From Clitopilus passeckerianus (taxonomy: Eukaryota > Basidiomycota > Agaricomycetes > Agaricales > Entolomataceae): 64,000 nucleotides of DNA. Made by a program: the position numbers and the translations under genes. Positions 1 through 12,230 of the stretch are shown piece by piece; position 1 is the stretch's first letter, and each line of letters starts with the position of its first letter. The notes under the pieces were generated by a model that was not told where the DNA came from, ran no database searches, and was given only the letters and a program-made list of their open reading frames with translations. The DNA is taken from the NCBI GenBank assembly GCA_944990035.1, contig CALYLX010000007.1, positions 1-64,000 on the forward strand, in the 5' to 3' direction.

Positions 1-867
1 ATGCCCAACAACACACCTTCTTTTGCAAATGTTTTCGAGCTACGGAACCTGGCCAATTCCAACCACCTCACATCCGCCACCTTCTTCCCGACATGAACCT
101 TACCTTGTTCCTCCCTTCTCCAGTCCAGCTAAGACTGGCTCAGATTGTGGAAATGGTGCATATAGCCTCCAACTACATGAAGAGTCTATGACCCAAAGTC
201 GCCGACACTCGATACCGCCGAAGCAGATCCACCGTCTGGTTTCGGTTTCCATCCTAGGTGTTTCCTGCGCCGCGCCAACTGCTCTCGCCTGGGAGAAAGC
301 GAAGTCGTTGAGCTTATTGCAGGCATTATCTCTGGTTGAGGGCGAAATGCTCCGGATACAAGGAGCAGGTAAAACGGTGGGGATTGGCGCTTGGGATGTT
401 TATTTGAGGAAGACTTGAAACAGCGAGCTTGCTTGCCAAGAGTGCAAGGGCAGCAACAATTCTTGGTGGTTGCACAGCCAAGGATATTTGGACGGATGTG
501 GCGTATGCATATGGCAGGAACCTTGGATTCATCCAGGGTACCTTGTATTCCATCTATTCTTGTTCATGCACCACTAACTTCTTTCCGCAGCTTGTGCAAG
601 ATTCGCTTGATTATGAGGCAGGAAAAGGTAGCATTTCTGCAGGAACTGTGACTCGCCATGCCTCTCATTGCAAGAAATTTCTCTGGGGAGGGCGACATAG
701 AGCAAGCAGCCCATTACGTCGCCCGATCATCCGGCGCCGAACGTACCAGGCAGCTTGCCCAGTCATACACTAGAAAGGCCCGCGACGTCATTGCTATTCT
801 ACCGAACAGTGATGCGAAGGGCGCTTTAGACGTACTAACAAGATCATCAATCAGTCGGACATGGTAG
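1..867 (+). pseudogene. coq1: decayed hexaprenyl/polyprenyl diphosphate synthase (coq1) pseudogene, 3' part
   Basis: The functional enzyme builds the polyisoprenoid tail of ubiquinone in mitochondria. Family-like stretches appear in order but in changing frames: QLRLAQIVEMVHIAS (about 126-170), SRLGESEVVELIAG (283-324), LVEGEML (about 335-355), AWDVYLRKT (391-415), LLAKSARAATILGGC (about 428-472), YAYGRNLG (505-528), then an intact C-terminus beginning PLIARNF and ending SRTW before TAG at 865-867. At least five frame changes separate these blocks. The first catalytic Asp-rich motif (HDDxxD in the family) reads HEESMT, and the second (LVDDxLDYE) reads LVQDSLDYE. The segment normally following LDYE, about 25 residues, is missing. 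Multiple lesions rule out sequencing error at a single site. The copy probably begins upstream of the window. Since Coq1 is needed for respiration, an intact copy is expected elsewhere (inference). Confidence 0.85.
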
Positions 868-1302
868 CTGTCCTCTTTACTTTTATATCTTATTCTCTAT
901 CAAGTATTCATAATTGCTAATCATTCGCTTTCTACCTACGGACGCCTCACGAAGGTGTAAAATGTTGTTGGATTTTGACTAGGATTTAGGTGTACACTAC
1001 GTCCTAGATCCCTTCAAGATCGTGTTACCTCGTCTTTTGGGCGCAGGCATCCTACTCCCTCTCGAGGATTGTTCGACACTTGCTATCTTGTTTTCTATAG
1101 CTTATAATACATCCCTCCTTCTCACCCTTATCCCTCCTTCATGTGCTCCAAAGTCTGAACCAATGACGCCTCCTATATCGTTGGAAGGTCCATTTCCGCA
1201 CTTGGGTATCTGACGGATGCAAGAAGCTGGTGACTCGATTATTCGGAGATCGGGGCCGAACGAAGGCTTCTGTCGCTGCCAGCTGCACTCTTATTGAAAG
1301 CT
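868..1302. other. intergenic spacer, coq1 relic to DUF6535 gene 3' end
   Basis: AT- and pyrimidine-rich spacer holding the 3' flanks of two facing units. No coding frame with family resemblance and no RNA gene seen. Confidence 0.5.
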
Positions 1303-3576
1303 TTATGCCGTTTCGTACTTTCGTCTTGGGAGGGCGACGTCTGTTGTTGTGGACAACAAAGCAGGGCTGGTATGGTGGAACAGGCCAGGAGACTTCTCTA
1401 GCCTGATGGTCGCGTACATATGCGACGTGAACAGGTCCAGAGCAGGTGGTTCCGTAGAAGGCACACACCGAGCAAGGTGGTCCAGCGCGTTGCGGGCCGC
1501 ACTCGTGGTGGAGAATGTATGCATGCTCTGATTGATAATATGCTTCGCTTTCATAGCAAGTGATTTGTCGGTGAGAACTCGCGCCAGTCCCAACATGAGG
1601 TTAATTATACTTTGGGGTATTCGAGTCCCTGTGCTCGGGTTGGTTTCGAAGGCTTCCCGTAAGAACTTGACATATCGCGCCTGCAATTCAAACGGAAATT
1701 CGAAGTGTAAATCGATTCGGAGGAAAAGGCGTCGCATTGTATTGAAGGCTTCGTGTGGTAAATTAGGTCGGAGGAGCGAGCTGGATGCATATTCCAGAGC
1801 TAACGCGAACCCAGCCTGCTTCAATAGGGACCGAAAATCGTCAATGAGGTAAAGCGTCTCGCTTTGCAAGTCGTCTGAGATTCCTTTCATGTGGGGTTGT
1901 CGGATAATCCTCAGCAACGCCTGTATGCTGTGCTCAACGCTGTTTAAGGACACCATGAAGGCGGGAGAGGACAGTCCTCCGGTACTCCTCTGGAGAACGT
2001 GGTCCTCGAGTAGTTGTAGTGTGAAATGAACCTTCTTCCTGATATCTAGAGCTTCGGTGGGAAGAGTTGCAAGCTGGGTGCGCTCCGATATGCCATCACG
2101 CGAAGACCAGTCTGGATTTGTGCACAACTCCTGCTCAACTGTAAAAGTGAGATCGAGATGTCTGTCCAAGATAGATCTCGTGACGACAACTGTGGCGGAG
2201 GAAGCGTATTCTTCCACTGCTTCCAGCTCACTGCGAGCGGACTGTATATCCCTCAGGGTGAACTCGTCGAAAGCAATGGGTTCCCCGAAGGTGGCATCTG
2301 TCTGTAGGCCAGTTGGCACGGACATCATGCTCAAGGACCAGATGGCCGAAAAGCATGCAATGGCCCGTTTGTGGGCATCGGCAACATCCAGTAGTCCACC
2401 TATGCAGGAGACCAGCAGGCGGGGAATGCGATGGGCGAGACGTATGGTTAGATCGTTGTGGTGTAAAAGTTTGGTGAGAAGGAGTTTGGCGCTGTAGTCA
2501 TAGCCGACTACTGCTCGCGGAATGATTGTAATGAATGCTTCCAGCTCAGTGTCTTGCCGCAGGGTTTTGAGCGTCCAAGACATGGCCACGAAGTCTCGCT
2601 GGTCGCGTTCGTCGCAGATCTTGAGTGCAGCTTTTTCAGCGCTCTCCCGCATTGATCTCTTGATAGGACGTCTCATACCGCCGGAATCCGTATATTTGAG
2701 AAGACGAAGAGATGTCAGAATTCTCCAACATGCTCCAGAGAGCGGCGTCCTGTAAGGGCAGTCGTACTGGAAGAGAGGGATGACGGTAGCTCCGCAGTAT
2801 AGCACAACGCACAAAATGAGTATACCGAGGAGGAGGTAGCTCATGGCAGAGTTGACAGGGCGGAGAAATTCTACCAAGCCTGCAAAGAAGAGGAGGAGGG
2901 ATATGTGTAGCAACATTGGGATTGTTTCCACCAGTTGCGACATCCTGAACCTTCTAAGGCCTTGGTACAAGTATGCGCTGATCCGGGCACGTTCATGCAC
3001 AGATGCTCTGCTTTCTGTTGCTTGGAGATAGATGCGTACCCACTGCTCTACGAGGGTGGCAGATAACGCGCTTGCAAGGCTGAATGAAAGGCTCAGGAAC
3101 CAGAGGGTGTTGCACACTATAGCGGAAGTGGGGGGTGAACTTGATGATATTACAGACGTTACCTCCAATGGGGATGGTGCGGCGGATGCATTTGACATGG
3201 CAGCAAGCTGGACAGAGATCTGAGCCAGTAGTTCAACGGTCTTATCCTCGGGCTGAGGAGAAAGGGTCCTGTAGCTTTCAATGATGAAGGCGGTTACACT
3301 TGCGGAGAACAGACCAGCCTGCGCAAATCAGATACAACTCAACGTCTAGAATGTACTTCGCTCACGAAGATGAGAATCGAATCCATATCTCCCTTCCATC
3401 GACGAGCTAGATTCCGGTCTTGCTTTTGCGCTTCGGTCAAGTATGACGTCCATATTTGCGCTGAGGGGTCATCATGTGGGCTAGCTAAAATTCAAAGTAC
3501 ACATTAGACCTGCCAGTTCATGCGCGTATAGGCGCCAAGGACGTCGAAACTTACTGTACGTCTGTTCCTCTGGCAT
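1303..3576 (-). CDS. DUF6535 domain-containing membrane protein
   Basis: Predicted protein of 718 residues from three exons: 3576-3555, 3484-3366 and 3318-1303. Both introns are GT-AG and the frame closes. The short first exon encodes MPEEQTY. Residues about 10-230 match the DUF6535 pattern: a polar start with IWTSYLTEAQ, a WKGDMDSILIF segment that enters the first membrane helix, a second hydrophobic block (IVCNTLWFLSLSFSLASALS), a third (IPMLLHISLLLFFAGLVEFL) and a fourth (SYLLLGILILCVVLYCGATV). The remaining ~480 residues are soluble, helical-looking and not recognised. DUF6535 proteins are abundant in Agaricomycetes and their function is unknown. The gene is convergent with the coq1 relic. 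The C-terminal end could carry a further unrecognised exon. Confidence 0.85.
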
Positions 3577-4365
3577 GGTTTAGAGTATGGTCGGAAGAAG
3601 AGGCGCTGAAGACCCATAGTCATCGTACTCATGGGCTCTCAGGGTCCAGCTCTTGGTGCAGTGCCCGTCAGTTCTGATCGAAGCCTTCTGCACAGGTTTT
3701 GTGCTTGGTGCAACTCTGTGTAGTCAACCTCTCGGCAGACTCACTATCAATATCTCACAGATTCTCTACAGCGAGAAAAGCGACCATGTTGGCGGATGAT
3801 CAACAATAACATGACGGTAGATGTCAAAGTCCTCACTGCCTTAAATGATGATCAGATAGCGTTTATTAGCAGACTACAGCGAAGAGAAGGGATATAATGA
3901 GGTTGATAAATAGAGAATGCACGGTGATGCCAATAACGTTCAAGTTTGTTTAAGCTGGATGTGGGAAATGTGCTACAGTGCTACAAGGGTGGAAGTTCGT
4001 ATTCGTGGGGGTCTTGGTTATAAACACAAGTGGATAAAAGTAGAAAGAGCCAAGGCACCTGGTATGAGGCAGATCGTTTCATTAGAGTGGAAGACAGGCC
4101 ACCCCGAGCTGGGTAGGGATACACTTTCGTGAGATTGAGAGACCACGGGATCAAAGTTTTTTTTGGTGATACATATCACGATTTGAAAATGCGGCGGAGA
4201 ACGGGGGAAAGGGATATCATGCGGATAGATGCTGCATAAGAGATAACACAGGAAGAAGGGAACGAATCTGGACCTACCAAAAAAGGACAATGGAATTAGC
4301 ATTTTATAGATGATCATTCCAAGGAAGGCACTCACAGGGGGCCAAGAGTTAGTTGAGGGCACAAG
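3577..4365. other. intergenic spacer, promoter side of DUF6535 gene and 3' side of homeodomain gene
   Basis: Contains the presumed minus-strand promoter of the DUF6535 gene and the 3' flank of the homeodomain gene. Short frames inside it (for example 4018-4362 minus) show no family resemblance. Nothing else seen. Confidence 0.5.
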
Positions 4366-5986
4366 TTAGTGCACAACGTGCTGATGGAAACTCAACAGCA
4401 GTAGTGCATCCTCAATCTTGACGCCAGAGTACTGGCCGAGGGAAATCCCCTCTAAATCTGCGAAAGAGGCGTAATCGACAGCAGCCACCGTCAGCTGACT
4501 TATCGATATCCACGACGGAGTTGAAGAAGCCGAAGTAGTAGCTGCAGGAATTGCAATTGCGGATTCGGGTGGCGGCGTGACTGCTTCCTGATAATCGTCA
4601 TCGCTCCCAATGTCCGAGTGAGGTCCGCTCAGATCATAGTCGTCACCTTCAATGTCCATAGACGCTGAGGATGCAGACGAATGGAATGAAGGGCTCACGG
4701 AACGGAATGTTCCCGAGTGACCAATGCTATCATCGTCATCGTCATCCACACTGCCGGCACGCTTGCTTTGTTTGCGGGCAGTCTGTCTGAGATTCCTGAA
4801 CCAATTGGTCACCTTGCTCACATCCATGCCGACTTCCAGAGCCAAGGCGGAACGCTCCTCAATCGTAGGAGTGTGAGTTTTCATGAAGAGTTTCTTCAAG
4901 GCTTCCAGCTGATAAGGCTCGGGCCGCGATCGACGAGGACGGGAGCCCGAGGAGAGGGATGAACTGCTGTACGGCGCACCGGCATATCGAGACGAGGAAG
5001 ACCGTTTGTGAGGACGTTCATCGATTGAGGGGGAAACGGAGGGAGAACGTTTTACCCTCGGTACGGTCGCAAAGGCAGAATGATAGCCCAAATGCTGTGG
5101 TGGCAGACCCAGAGAGGGGTGATTGGACGGGGGTGGAAACGCAGAGTAGCTGCGAATTTCGCCATGGTGGTGATCACTTGACGGTGGCGTTGAAGGATTG
5201 GGAGGGAGGCCATCGTGGTCATCGTCCCTCTGCTTCCTTGAAAGGTTGCGTTGATTCTGGAACCAATTGGTGATGCTTTGATAGGGCCTATAAGGATATG
5301 ATTTGGGAAAAACGAGGATTGATAAATGGGGATACAATCATTGACAAGAGGAAAAGTCCGTACATTCCAGTGCGTTCAGCCAAAATTTGGCGCTGATCAG
5401 CTGTTGGATGAGGGTTGAGATCGTAATGCTTCCGAAGCTCCTCAGCTTGGTCGTCCGAAGGGCTTAATCGTAGTCGACGAGGCATGGTTTCCGTGTCTGA
5501 GAAGAATTGATGATGATCTGACTGGTCCCGGTAAAGGGGAGACAACGCGAGATAGTCGGGAGGTATAGTGGGCTCGATAGAGGGGAACTTCTCGTCGCCG
5601 TCTGGACGTAACTGTCGGATGACTCGTGGATTGTTGGAGAGGGATTGACCAGATGTGTGGGTGGAGGAATTTGATGAAGGGCTGTCGTGAGGGGCTACAC
5701 GAGACCTTTTCTTCGACGACGCCCTTTTATTCTGGAACCAAGCATTCACAGTCTTTGTTTCCCTGTAGAAAAGGGATAATTAGCATCAGGAACAAAGGTT
5801 ATCCGTTAAATCCTCTTACATCCCAAGGCGCTCAGCTAGAGCTGATCGTAGCTCAAGTGGTGGGTGTTCATCCTGCTCGAATAGTTCGTTCAAAGCAGCC
5901 AACTGGCTGGGTGAATGGCGATGCCGTGGCTTTTTTTGTTGTTGCTGCTTTTCTTTTAGAGCATCTTGAGGTGGTGGGAGACTCAT
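4366..5986 (-). CDS. triple-homeodomain transcription factor
   Basis: Predicted 495-residue nuclear DNA-binding protein from three exons: 5986-5820, 5762-5364 and 5287-4366, with GT-AG introns of 57 and 76 bases. Three complete homeodomains of about 60 residues are present. The first is at residues ~18-78 with recognition helix VNAWFQNKR, the second at ~150-209 with ITNWFQNQR, and the third at ~306-365 with VTNWFRNLR. Introns 1 and 2 interrupt domains 1 and 2 at the same place, just after an LGM/TGM motif before helix 3, which supports internal duplication; domain 3 has lost or never had it. Linkers are Ser/Pro-rich. An acidic Ser-Asp stretch follows domain 3 and the C-terminus is hydrophobic. 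It does not have the HD1/HD2 layout of mating-type proteins. The target genes are unknown. Confidence 0.85.
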
Positions 5987-6544
5987 AGCAGGCTTAGAAC
6001 AAGACCGGGGATTACAAACTTCTTAGACCCATAGGAACTGCTATACTTTCAAGTTTCCCACGTCTGCATTTTCGACAAAAAAGTTGTGATTACTACTGGT
6101 TCAATGATTCATCATAGAAAGATCCGGATATCCAAGCGCCCGATCTTGAAGCTGCGAGGCATATGGGGTGGCTGCCATGATAATGATTGTCGTTGGACCC
6201 TAAAGGAAACGGTCGACATGCCGTAATTCAATCGATGACATTGGACGAAATCAACCTATTTTCTGTAAAATACTCGGTCGTTTGGTCTACATTGCCGTTG
6301 GGGGACCGGCATAACCGATGTCAATAGTGGATCGTACGTAGAGCGCCCAGTTGCAATTTACCGCGAACATCGCCGTTGTCGTCAGAAAAGATACCAAATT
6401 CATCCATAATGGAATGATTATCAGTGATTGTATGATATCATGGTCAGGGTTACACTGAGTAGCTATCTGGCTCCAGCCAGTGTGGTATATATATACAGTT
6501 GGTTAATTAGCTTTCAGAGGAGGTATAAGTTATTCATTGTTCCT
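5987..6544. other. intergenic spacer, 5' of homeodomain gene and 3' of PanK gene
   Basis: AT-rich. It has an alternating TATATATATA at 6486-6495 close to the PanK stop, which could be a polyadenylation efficiency element or a TATA-like site, and a TTAATTA homeodomain-type core at 6503-6509. No coding frame recognised. Confidence 0.45.
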
Positions 6545-8376
6545 TTATGAGTCCGTTCCTTGTTCAATATTCCGGATCCATGCGCCAATAGATCCCCTAT
6601 GGGTGGTTGATCAGCCAGACTTTTTCCAAAAACGAAGCAAAGACACATACAAAAAGCCTTCGTGCCGCAGGAACATGGCCCTCTTAGTTCCCTTGCTCCA
6701 AAACCGTATGGCGTAGGAGAGTGTGGTGATAGTCGCAGCATGACCTGAAAAATACTCGGCGTATCAGTATTTTGAACCAAGGCCATGATATCATTTGCGA
6801 ATCACCTCTAATAAAACAGCCACCGAAGTAGATCCTGTCCAAGTTGTACTTCTCGGCATTCATGTACCTGTTCGATCATCAGAATTATTGGAGAGGGAAG
6901 ATAAGCACGCCCAGGCACTCACGCAATTTGTCCGATGTTGTTCGAAATAGCATAGAGCAAGCTCCTGCTGATATCTTCTGGTCGGAATGGTCCCTTCCTG
7001 CCACCTTTCTTGAAGACTTTACCAAAAGAGCTGGCAATCATTGTTGATTTGAGGCCGAGTTTGCTGTAGTCTTGACCATAAATGTCTCCAACGAGCATGT
7101 CAACCGTAGCATTGTCGCCCTCGTCCGACAACGTCAACATCTCTGCGGATCAGGAGGTTAGCGGCCGACAGATAACTTGATAGTAATTTAGGGAACACAT
7201 ACCATCAAAAGTCGTTGCGGGGGTAAGCATACTCAGGAGACCCCACAATGTGCCGCCTCCCAGACTGGTACCGCTTATACGTTCAAAGCCGCCATTTTCA
7301 TCGACCTTGATAATGGATACACCCGATCCGATGTTGACAAGAAGACAAGGCATCTGAGGAGTGGGTTCGCTTTCAAAGATGACACCGAACTCGGGTGGGC
7401 TGGGACTTGGTCGTTCCAGGACACCATTGGTTTGAGGCACTGATAATGTTTGTTGTTGCAGCTTGTAAGAGGCGGTTGAAGAGGAGAAGGAATGAATGAG
7501 CTCGTCCGAGAAGTAATATACTTCATCCGGAATCAAGGTGATGAACTTCAGTCCCTCGATCAGGCATTCCATCTCATCCTCCCGCCGGACTTCCACTTTG
7601 AGGGTATCCTTGAATAACTCGTAGAACTTGTGAGCACCTCCGCCGGTCGCCATAATCTTCACCCCTTGCCGCATCTCCTGTATCGGCACTTGATTGACTT
7701 CGGCAGACCGCTCGATAAGAGATTGGATGAACTCGACACATTCGTGGATGTTATCGGTTTCGAACCGTTCGAAGTTCAATGAACCGCCGGGGAAATGCTG
7801 AACTGTCCGTCGGAGAAGGGTATCTCGAACCATGTTCTCATGGAACCGAGCGATACCGTTGCCCGCACCGTTCGCGGCGTCTAGAATAAGAGGCGTCAAT
7901 GCACCATTGCGCTTCGCACTGGATGACAGCGGTGGTGTCGTGCGTCCTTCCGCATCGCCTGATGGTGGTGTTGAGATGGTGCTAGGTGGGCTGTTGGATC
8001 CATTCGTCGCAGCGATAGACGGAGATGAAGGTGGTTCTGGTGAACGTGTAAAGTATACAACTTTTGCAAGAGATCCCCCAACCTATCAGCGGAACAGAAG
8101 TGTTAGCCTTTTTTTGCCAGCACACGAGCAGCCAAAAATATGTTGCTCCATAACACTGGGGACTCACGTCGACTGCAATATGGGATACAGGTTCGATGTG
8201 ATTTGGAAAGTAGATCCCTCGGCTGTCCCTGGTCTGGAGAGCAGTTAGCTGTCATGGGTGGCTATATTGAAGCTGCTTCCTCGTACCTCCGGTGACTCTT
8301 CCGACAATATTACTGCACCCCGAGTGTCGACATGAATAACCTTTGCGGACGGTAATGACGGGGCAGACGATGCCAT
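6545..8376 (-). CDS. pantothenate kinase (type II), CoA biosynthesis
   Basis: Phosphorylates pantothenate with ATP, the first step of coenzyme A synthesis in the cytosol. Seven exons join in frame: 8376-8287, 8233-8168, 8082-7203, 7142-6923, 6867-6806, 6744-6651 and 6596-6545, giving 487 residues. Eukaryotic PanK signatures are present in order: DVGGSLAKVVYF phosphate-binding start (residue ~52), an insert rich in Ser/Pro, MATGGGAHKF, a VNIGSGVSI loop, SGTSLGGGTLWGL, an SFGKVF segment, the IYFGGCFIRG strand, and the C-terminal FLRHEGFLGSIGAW. The Ser/Pro linkers at ~70-100 and ~230-260 are longer than in minimal enzymes. Length is within the fungal range. It lies downstream of coatomer gamma on the same strand with its own spacer, so it is not co-transcribed on present evidence. 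Confidence 0.93.
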
Positions 8377-8894
8377 GGCTTGTGGCTGTGGTGGAGGGAA
8401 GGCCCGGAGGGGAGTTTGGGGAGTGGGGTCAGACTAGTGGGTCGTCGGCGTAGACGTCGTTGCGGTTAAGCCTGCGGTCTAAAGAGTCTTTTAAATATCA
8501 AAGCTTAGTGGCAAACCGAACCGAAATGATTTTGTATCATACGATAATATATATAAGACAATCCCCAAAAACCCGCCGGCTGATCAGGTAAAATAAAACC
8601 GAACGATCCCCATATTGGAAATCACAGCGCAACCTAACACGGGGTATTTGTCAAGCCCGCGACCGCCTCGAAACAAAGTCTGCTTGCTGATCGGCCCTCT
8701 GACTGGATAGATGTTGCCTTTCACCGCAGTACGACGTGTGTGCACAGAGAAATGAAACAAGTGGCAGCACCTCAGCGACAAATGCAATGCTGCTTGTGCC
8801 CTACCCATCCTTTAGTCCGAAGGATCGACCCCACAAGCATACGGATATGGAATTGGGTGATTCTAAGAAACAAGATGACACAAACTACAAAACA
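8377..8894. other. intergenic spacer, PanK promoter and coatomer gamma 3' flank
   Basis: Holds the minus-strand PanK promoter (AT-rich near 8490-8560, with a TATATATAAG at about 8549-8558) and the coatomer gamma 3' flank. No gene seen. Confidence 0.45.
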
Positions 8895-11800
8895 TCAACC
8901 GCCCACTGCCGCAAGCACAAGTTGACACGCTTCTGGGCTTTCCGCACGAACGCTTAGCTCCAATGTAACACCTGAGCCCTGAGAATATGTCATTCGACAA
9001 CGGACCAGCACCTTACCACCGCCTCCTGTCACTAGGCCAGACAGCTGTAGGGTGTGCAAGGATGTCGATGACGGGTTCTCTGTACCTCCCAATGCTTCCA
9101 TGTTTAACACTTCAACGATCGAATCACAGGCAGCTGTGGTACCATCGTCACTCAGAAGCGAGTACAATTAGATCAAGGTGAGATTGTACTGACCTTTCAA
9201 GCTGTCCATCGCGGCTAGAGCGAAAGTCTCTGTAGCGCTAGGGGCTGACCTCAGCCTATCCCATTCAGAACCGAACGTAGCATAGTTGGGCATGATGTAG
9301 TCTGATGCACTGAGCTCCAACTCTTCAAGTTGGTATTCGTCGTCATATCCATCTTCTTCCGGTTCGCCTGTGTCAGGATCCAGTTCTTTGCTGCGGAATT
9401 TGAGCAGGCAGGAGAATGACCCGACGGCATATGGTTCCGACTTCGAGAAGGAGACATAAACGATGCCCGGCGAGTTTGCGGTAGTTAGAGATGCCAAAGG
9501 CATGATGAAGTCTTCGGTTAGCTCGGTGCCCTCTTGGGGTTGCATAATAACCGAAACTCCTTCAAGGACCGTGTCAGGTAGAGTATTTGACACATTAAAC
9601 TGTCAACAAGAGTCAATGAACTGCTAACCAGAAAAGTGTCGTCAAGCTGACCTGAAAGACGACGTGTTCTGAAAAGACGTGCTTCACACAAGTGACCTGA
9701 TACTCAGTCTCGCTCTCCGTTAACTGCGAAGGCGTGCTGCTGTTCTGCACAGCACCGAAGGCCGCAATTTCCGGAATATCAGCTAGTTGCTGGGCGAACG
9801 CGGACTGGGTCTCCGCAGCGGTAGGGGGAGGCGGTGAATCTGATGCTTTCTTAGCGGGCGCCCCAATGGTATCCAATGTGCTTGGGCCTGAAGCACTGTG
9901 GTCAGTAAATGGATGTGATCCAGAAAACAGCGGTCACTTACGGGCAGCCTCTTGAGCAGCCTGTGTACGGCTAATTTTAGGAACGGATGAGGTATCGAAG
10001 GGCTGAGCGATCGCCGCAGGATCCTTTACATAAGCCACAAGCTTTGCCTCCAGAGCAGAGAGGGAGAAAACAGACTCTGTAGTATCCGAATCAGTATTTG
10101 ATATAAGTTAGTAAAAAGTCTCTAAAACCTCACCTTCCTTGACGTAGACATTGGCAAGAGGCTTATCCGAGAAAGTTTTGAGGTACAATGCAGCACGGTC
10201 CCTGACCTCATCGTCAACATCGTCCAAGCATCTATGAAGTAGGAGTCCCCGTTAGAACTTCGAACGCGCGAAAAGCGAGAATGTTAGCCACCTTGTCAAC
10301 AGCACCGTGATGCTCTTCCTCAAAGCAGCATCAATTGCATTGACCCCAAACTTTGCCAGGCTAGCAACGGCCGCTGCCCGCACCGTCGCATTCTCGAGCA
10401 CAACACGGTTGTAAATGAACCGGATATATTTTGCAGGCTGAGGTGATTTGGGACCTTCGGAGCCAAGCAGATGGAGGATCCGCACGGACAACTTGGTGAA
10501 TTCGCAGTCCTCGATAAACTCGCAGAGGTGAGATAAAGCTTGCTCTTTAGCATCAGATATGAACTTGATCATATCAAACATGGCCTCGACAACAGCTCGC
10601 TTGAAGTCGTAACCACCCTCGTCACGAAGAACGCCGGATAAGAAGGTAAGCATAGAAGCATGTTTTGTCGGAAATTTGAGGCAAAGAGAACGAATAGCAT
10701 CAACGATGATGACCTTGAATTCGTCACTGATTTCTGTCATGAAGCCAGTGATTTGTTTAATCAGGCGGTCGACAGACGCTTCATTTCCAGTCTGTGAGGT
10801 AATTTCAGTAAACTTGAACGGACCAAGGTGAAGACAGTCTAATAATACCTTGAGAAGGGTGGTGATGGCATAGGTGGCAACACTTCTGTTTGGATCGGCG
10901 ATCAGGCTTTCCAAATCGACGTTGCAGGTAGCCACGCTAGCGGGATGGGTGACCGCGAGTGTGGCAAGGGTTCGAGTCGCGGCAAATTTGAGGACTGCCT
11001 TGGGTGACGAAAGGAATAGCTGGAGAACTGGATAGAGTTGGTATACTCCTTCATTTCTCTGGCGGTAAGGAACATACCAGAAATCGCTTTTGTGAGCTGA
11101 GAGGCTTGGACGCCTTTCATTTCGCAGATAGCACGAGCAGCTTCGAAGTTGACCATATCACTCTTGTGCCTCAACCAGCCATCAAGAAGTTCAAGCATAG
11201 GCCGTTGAACACTGCACAAAGGTCAGGCTTCGGTAAATCCATAGTGTTTTGTAAGAACGAACTTAGGATCCTCCTCCATCACCTTCGCAGTATAGCGAAT
11301 GAGCATGCAAAGTGCCATCGGGTTTTTCAAGGTTGTCCCAGATCCTGACTTCCCCCCTCCAAGCTGTTGGATCATCTTCGTAATAGCCATCCTGTCCTGC
11401 TGACGGATTAGGTACAGTAGGCCGAGGGCATGGTACTGAGTTGCGTAGCTTGTCGACGTATGTGTTTGGGGTCCAGTGGGTTGATTTGAAGAACCGAAGC
11501 CAAGGTAGGAGCTACCCATAGAACTGCTTCCAAAGAAGGAGGAGGAGGATTTAGCATTGACAGCTTCCTGGGCTTCATTGACCCATCGCTTGACCACGTC
11601 CTTGGCAGCAGGGAACAGATGATACGCGGAGACCAATGCAGCGGATGATATTGACGGGTTGCGATCCACAATGGCAGCCTTGAAGAAACGTTCGACACCC
11701 TGAGCCATCGAGGGCTAATTTGATCATTATCATAAGTTAGTAGGTTTGCAATAAAAAACCGGGATGAACACACATCAATGATCCTACACAAAGCTCGAAT

Positions 11801-12230
11801 TGCATTTGCTCGATAGATAACCTCCGAGTTTGGCTGCATATCCTTCATTATACTGCTGGTTACCATGATCACATCTTCTGCTGTGGTTGCAAGCTCCTTG
11901 ATTGCCAAATAGACTGCCTGGCGCAAAGCACTCTGTGGCACGAATTAGCTTCAAGATGATCATCTCTGTAGATCATGTACGTACGTCTTTATTCTGGAAC
12001 AACTTGGTTGTTCCAAAGAATAGTGTAGTAGCCTCCTGACTCCCAAAGGTTTCTCCAATATACAACAGATAGACGATACGCGTCAGGAGTGCCCGGCACT
12101 TCCTTGGACTGACGGGGGATTCATTGAAAACGCGAGCTTCCTGGATGATCGTGGTTTTGTTATTGTAGTAGGAGCTTAGCCCGCTCTCTTCCTCCTTTTT
12201 AGAGGCCAGTGCCATGGAGAAAGAGGCCAT
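8895..12230 (-). CDS. coatomer subunit gamma (COPI coat)
   Basis: A structural subunit of the COPI coat that drives retrograde Golgi-to-ER transport, homologous to yeast Sec21. It is spread over about nine exons. The N-terminus has the family block [19 protein letters not shown] followed by [13 protein letters not shown] and TEATTLFF-like helices, then the HEAT-like adaptin trunk ([61 protein letters not shown]). A Pro/Ser linker near 9800 leads to the appendage (ear) domain ([14 protein letters not shown], ending LVLAAVGG). The start is taken at the ATG at 12230; a longer frame to 12254 begins with TTG and is not used. Order and completeness of domains indicate a functional gene. It is part of a same-strand run with casein kinase 1 and pantothenate kinase but is separated from each by 0.5-1.1 kb. 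Confidence 0.93.

Noticed and set aside
4366..5986. Mating-type A (HD1/HD2) locus
   Set aside because: No divergent HD1/HD2 pair and no flanking mitochondrial intermediate peptidase gene. The three domains sit in one protein.
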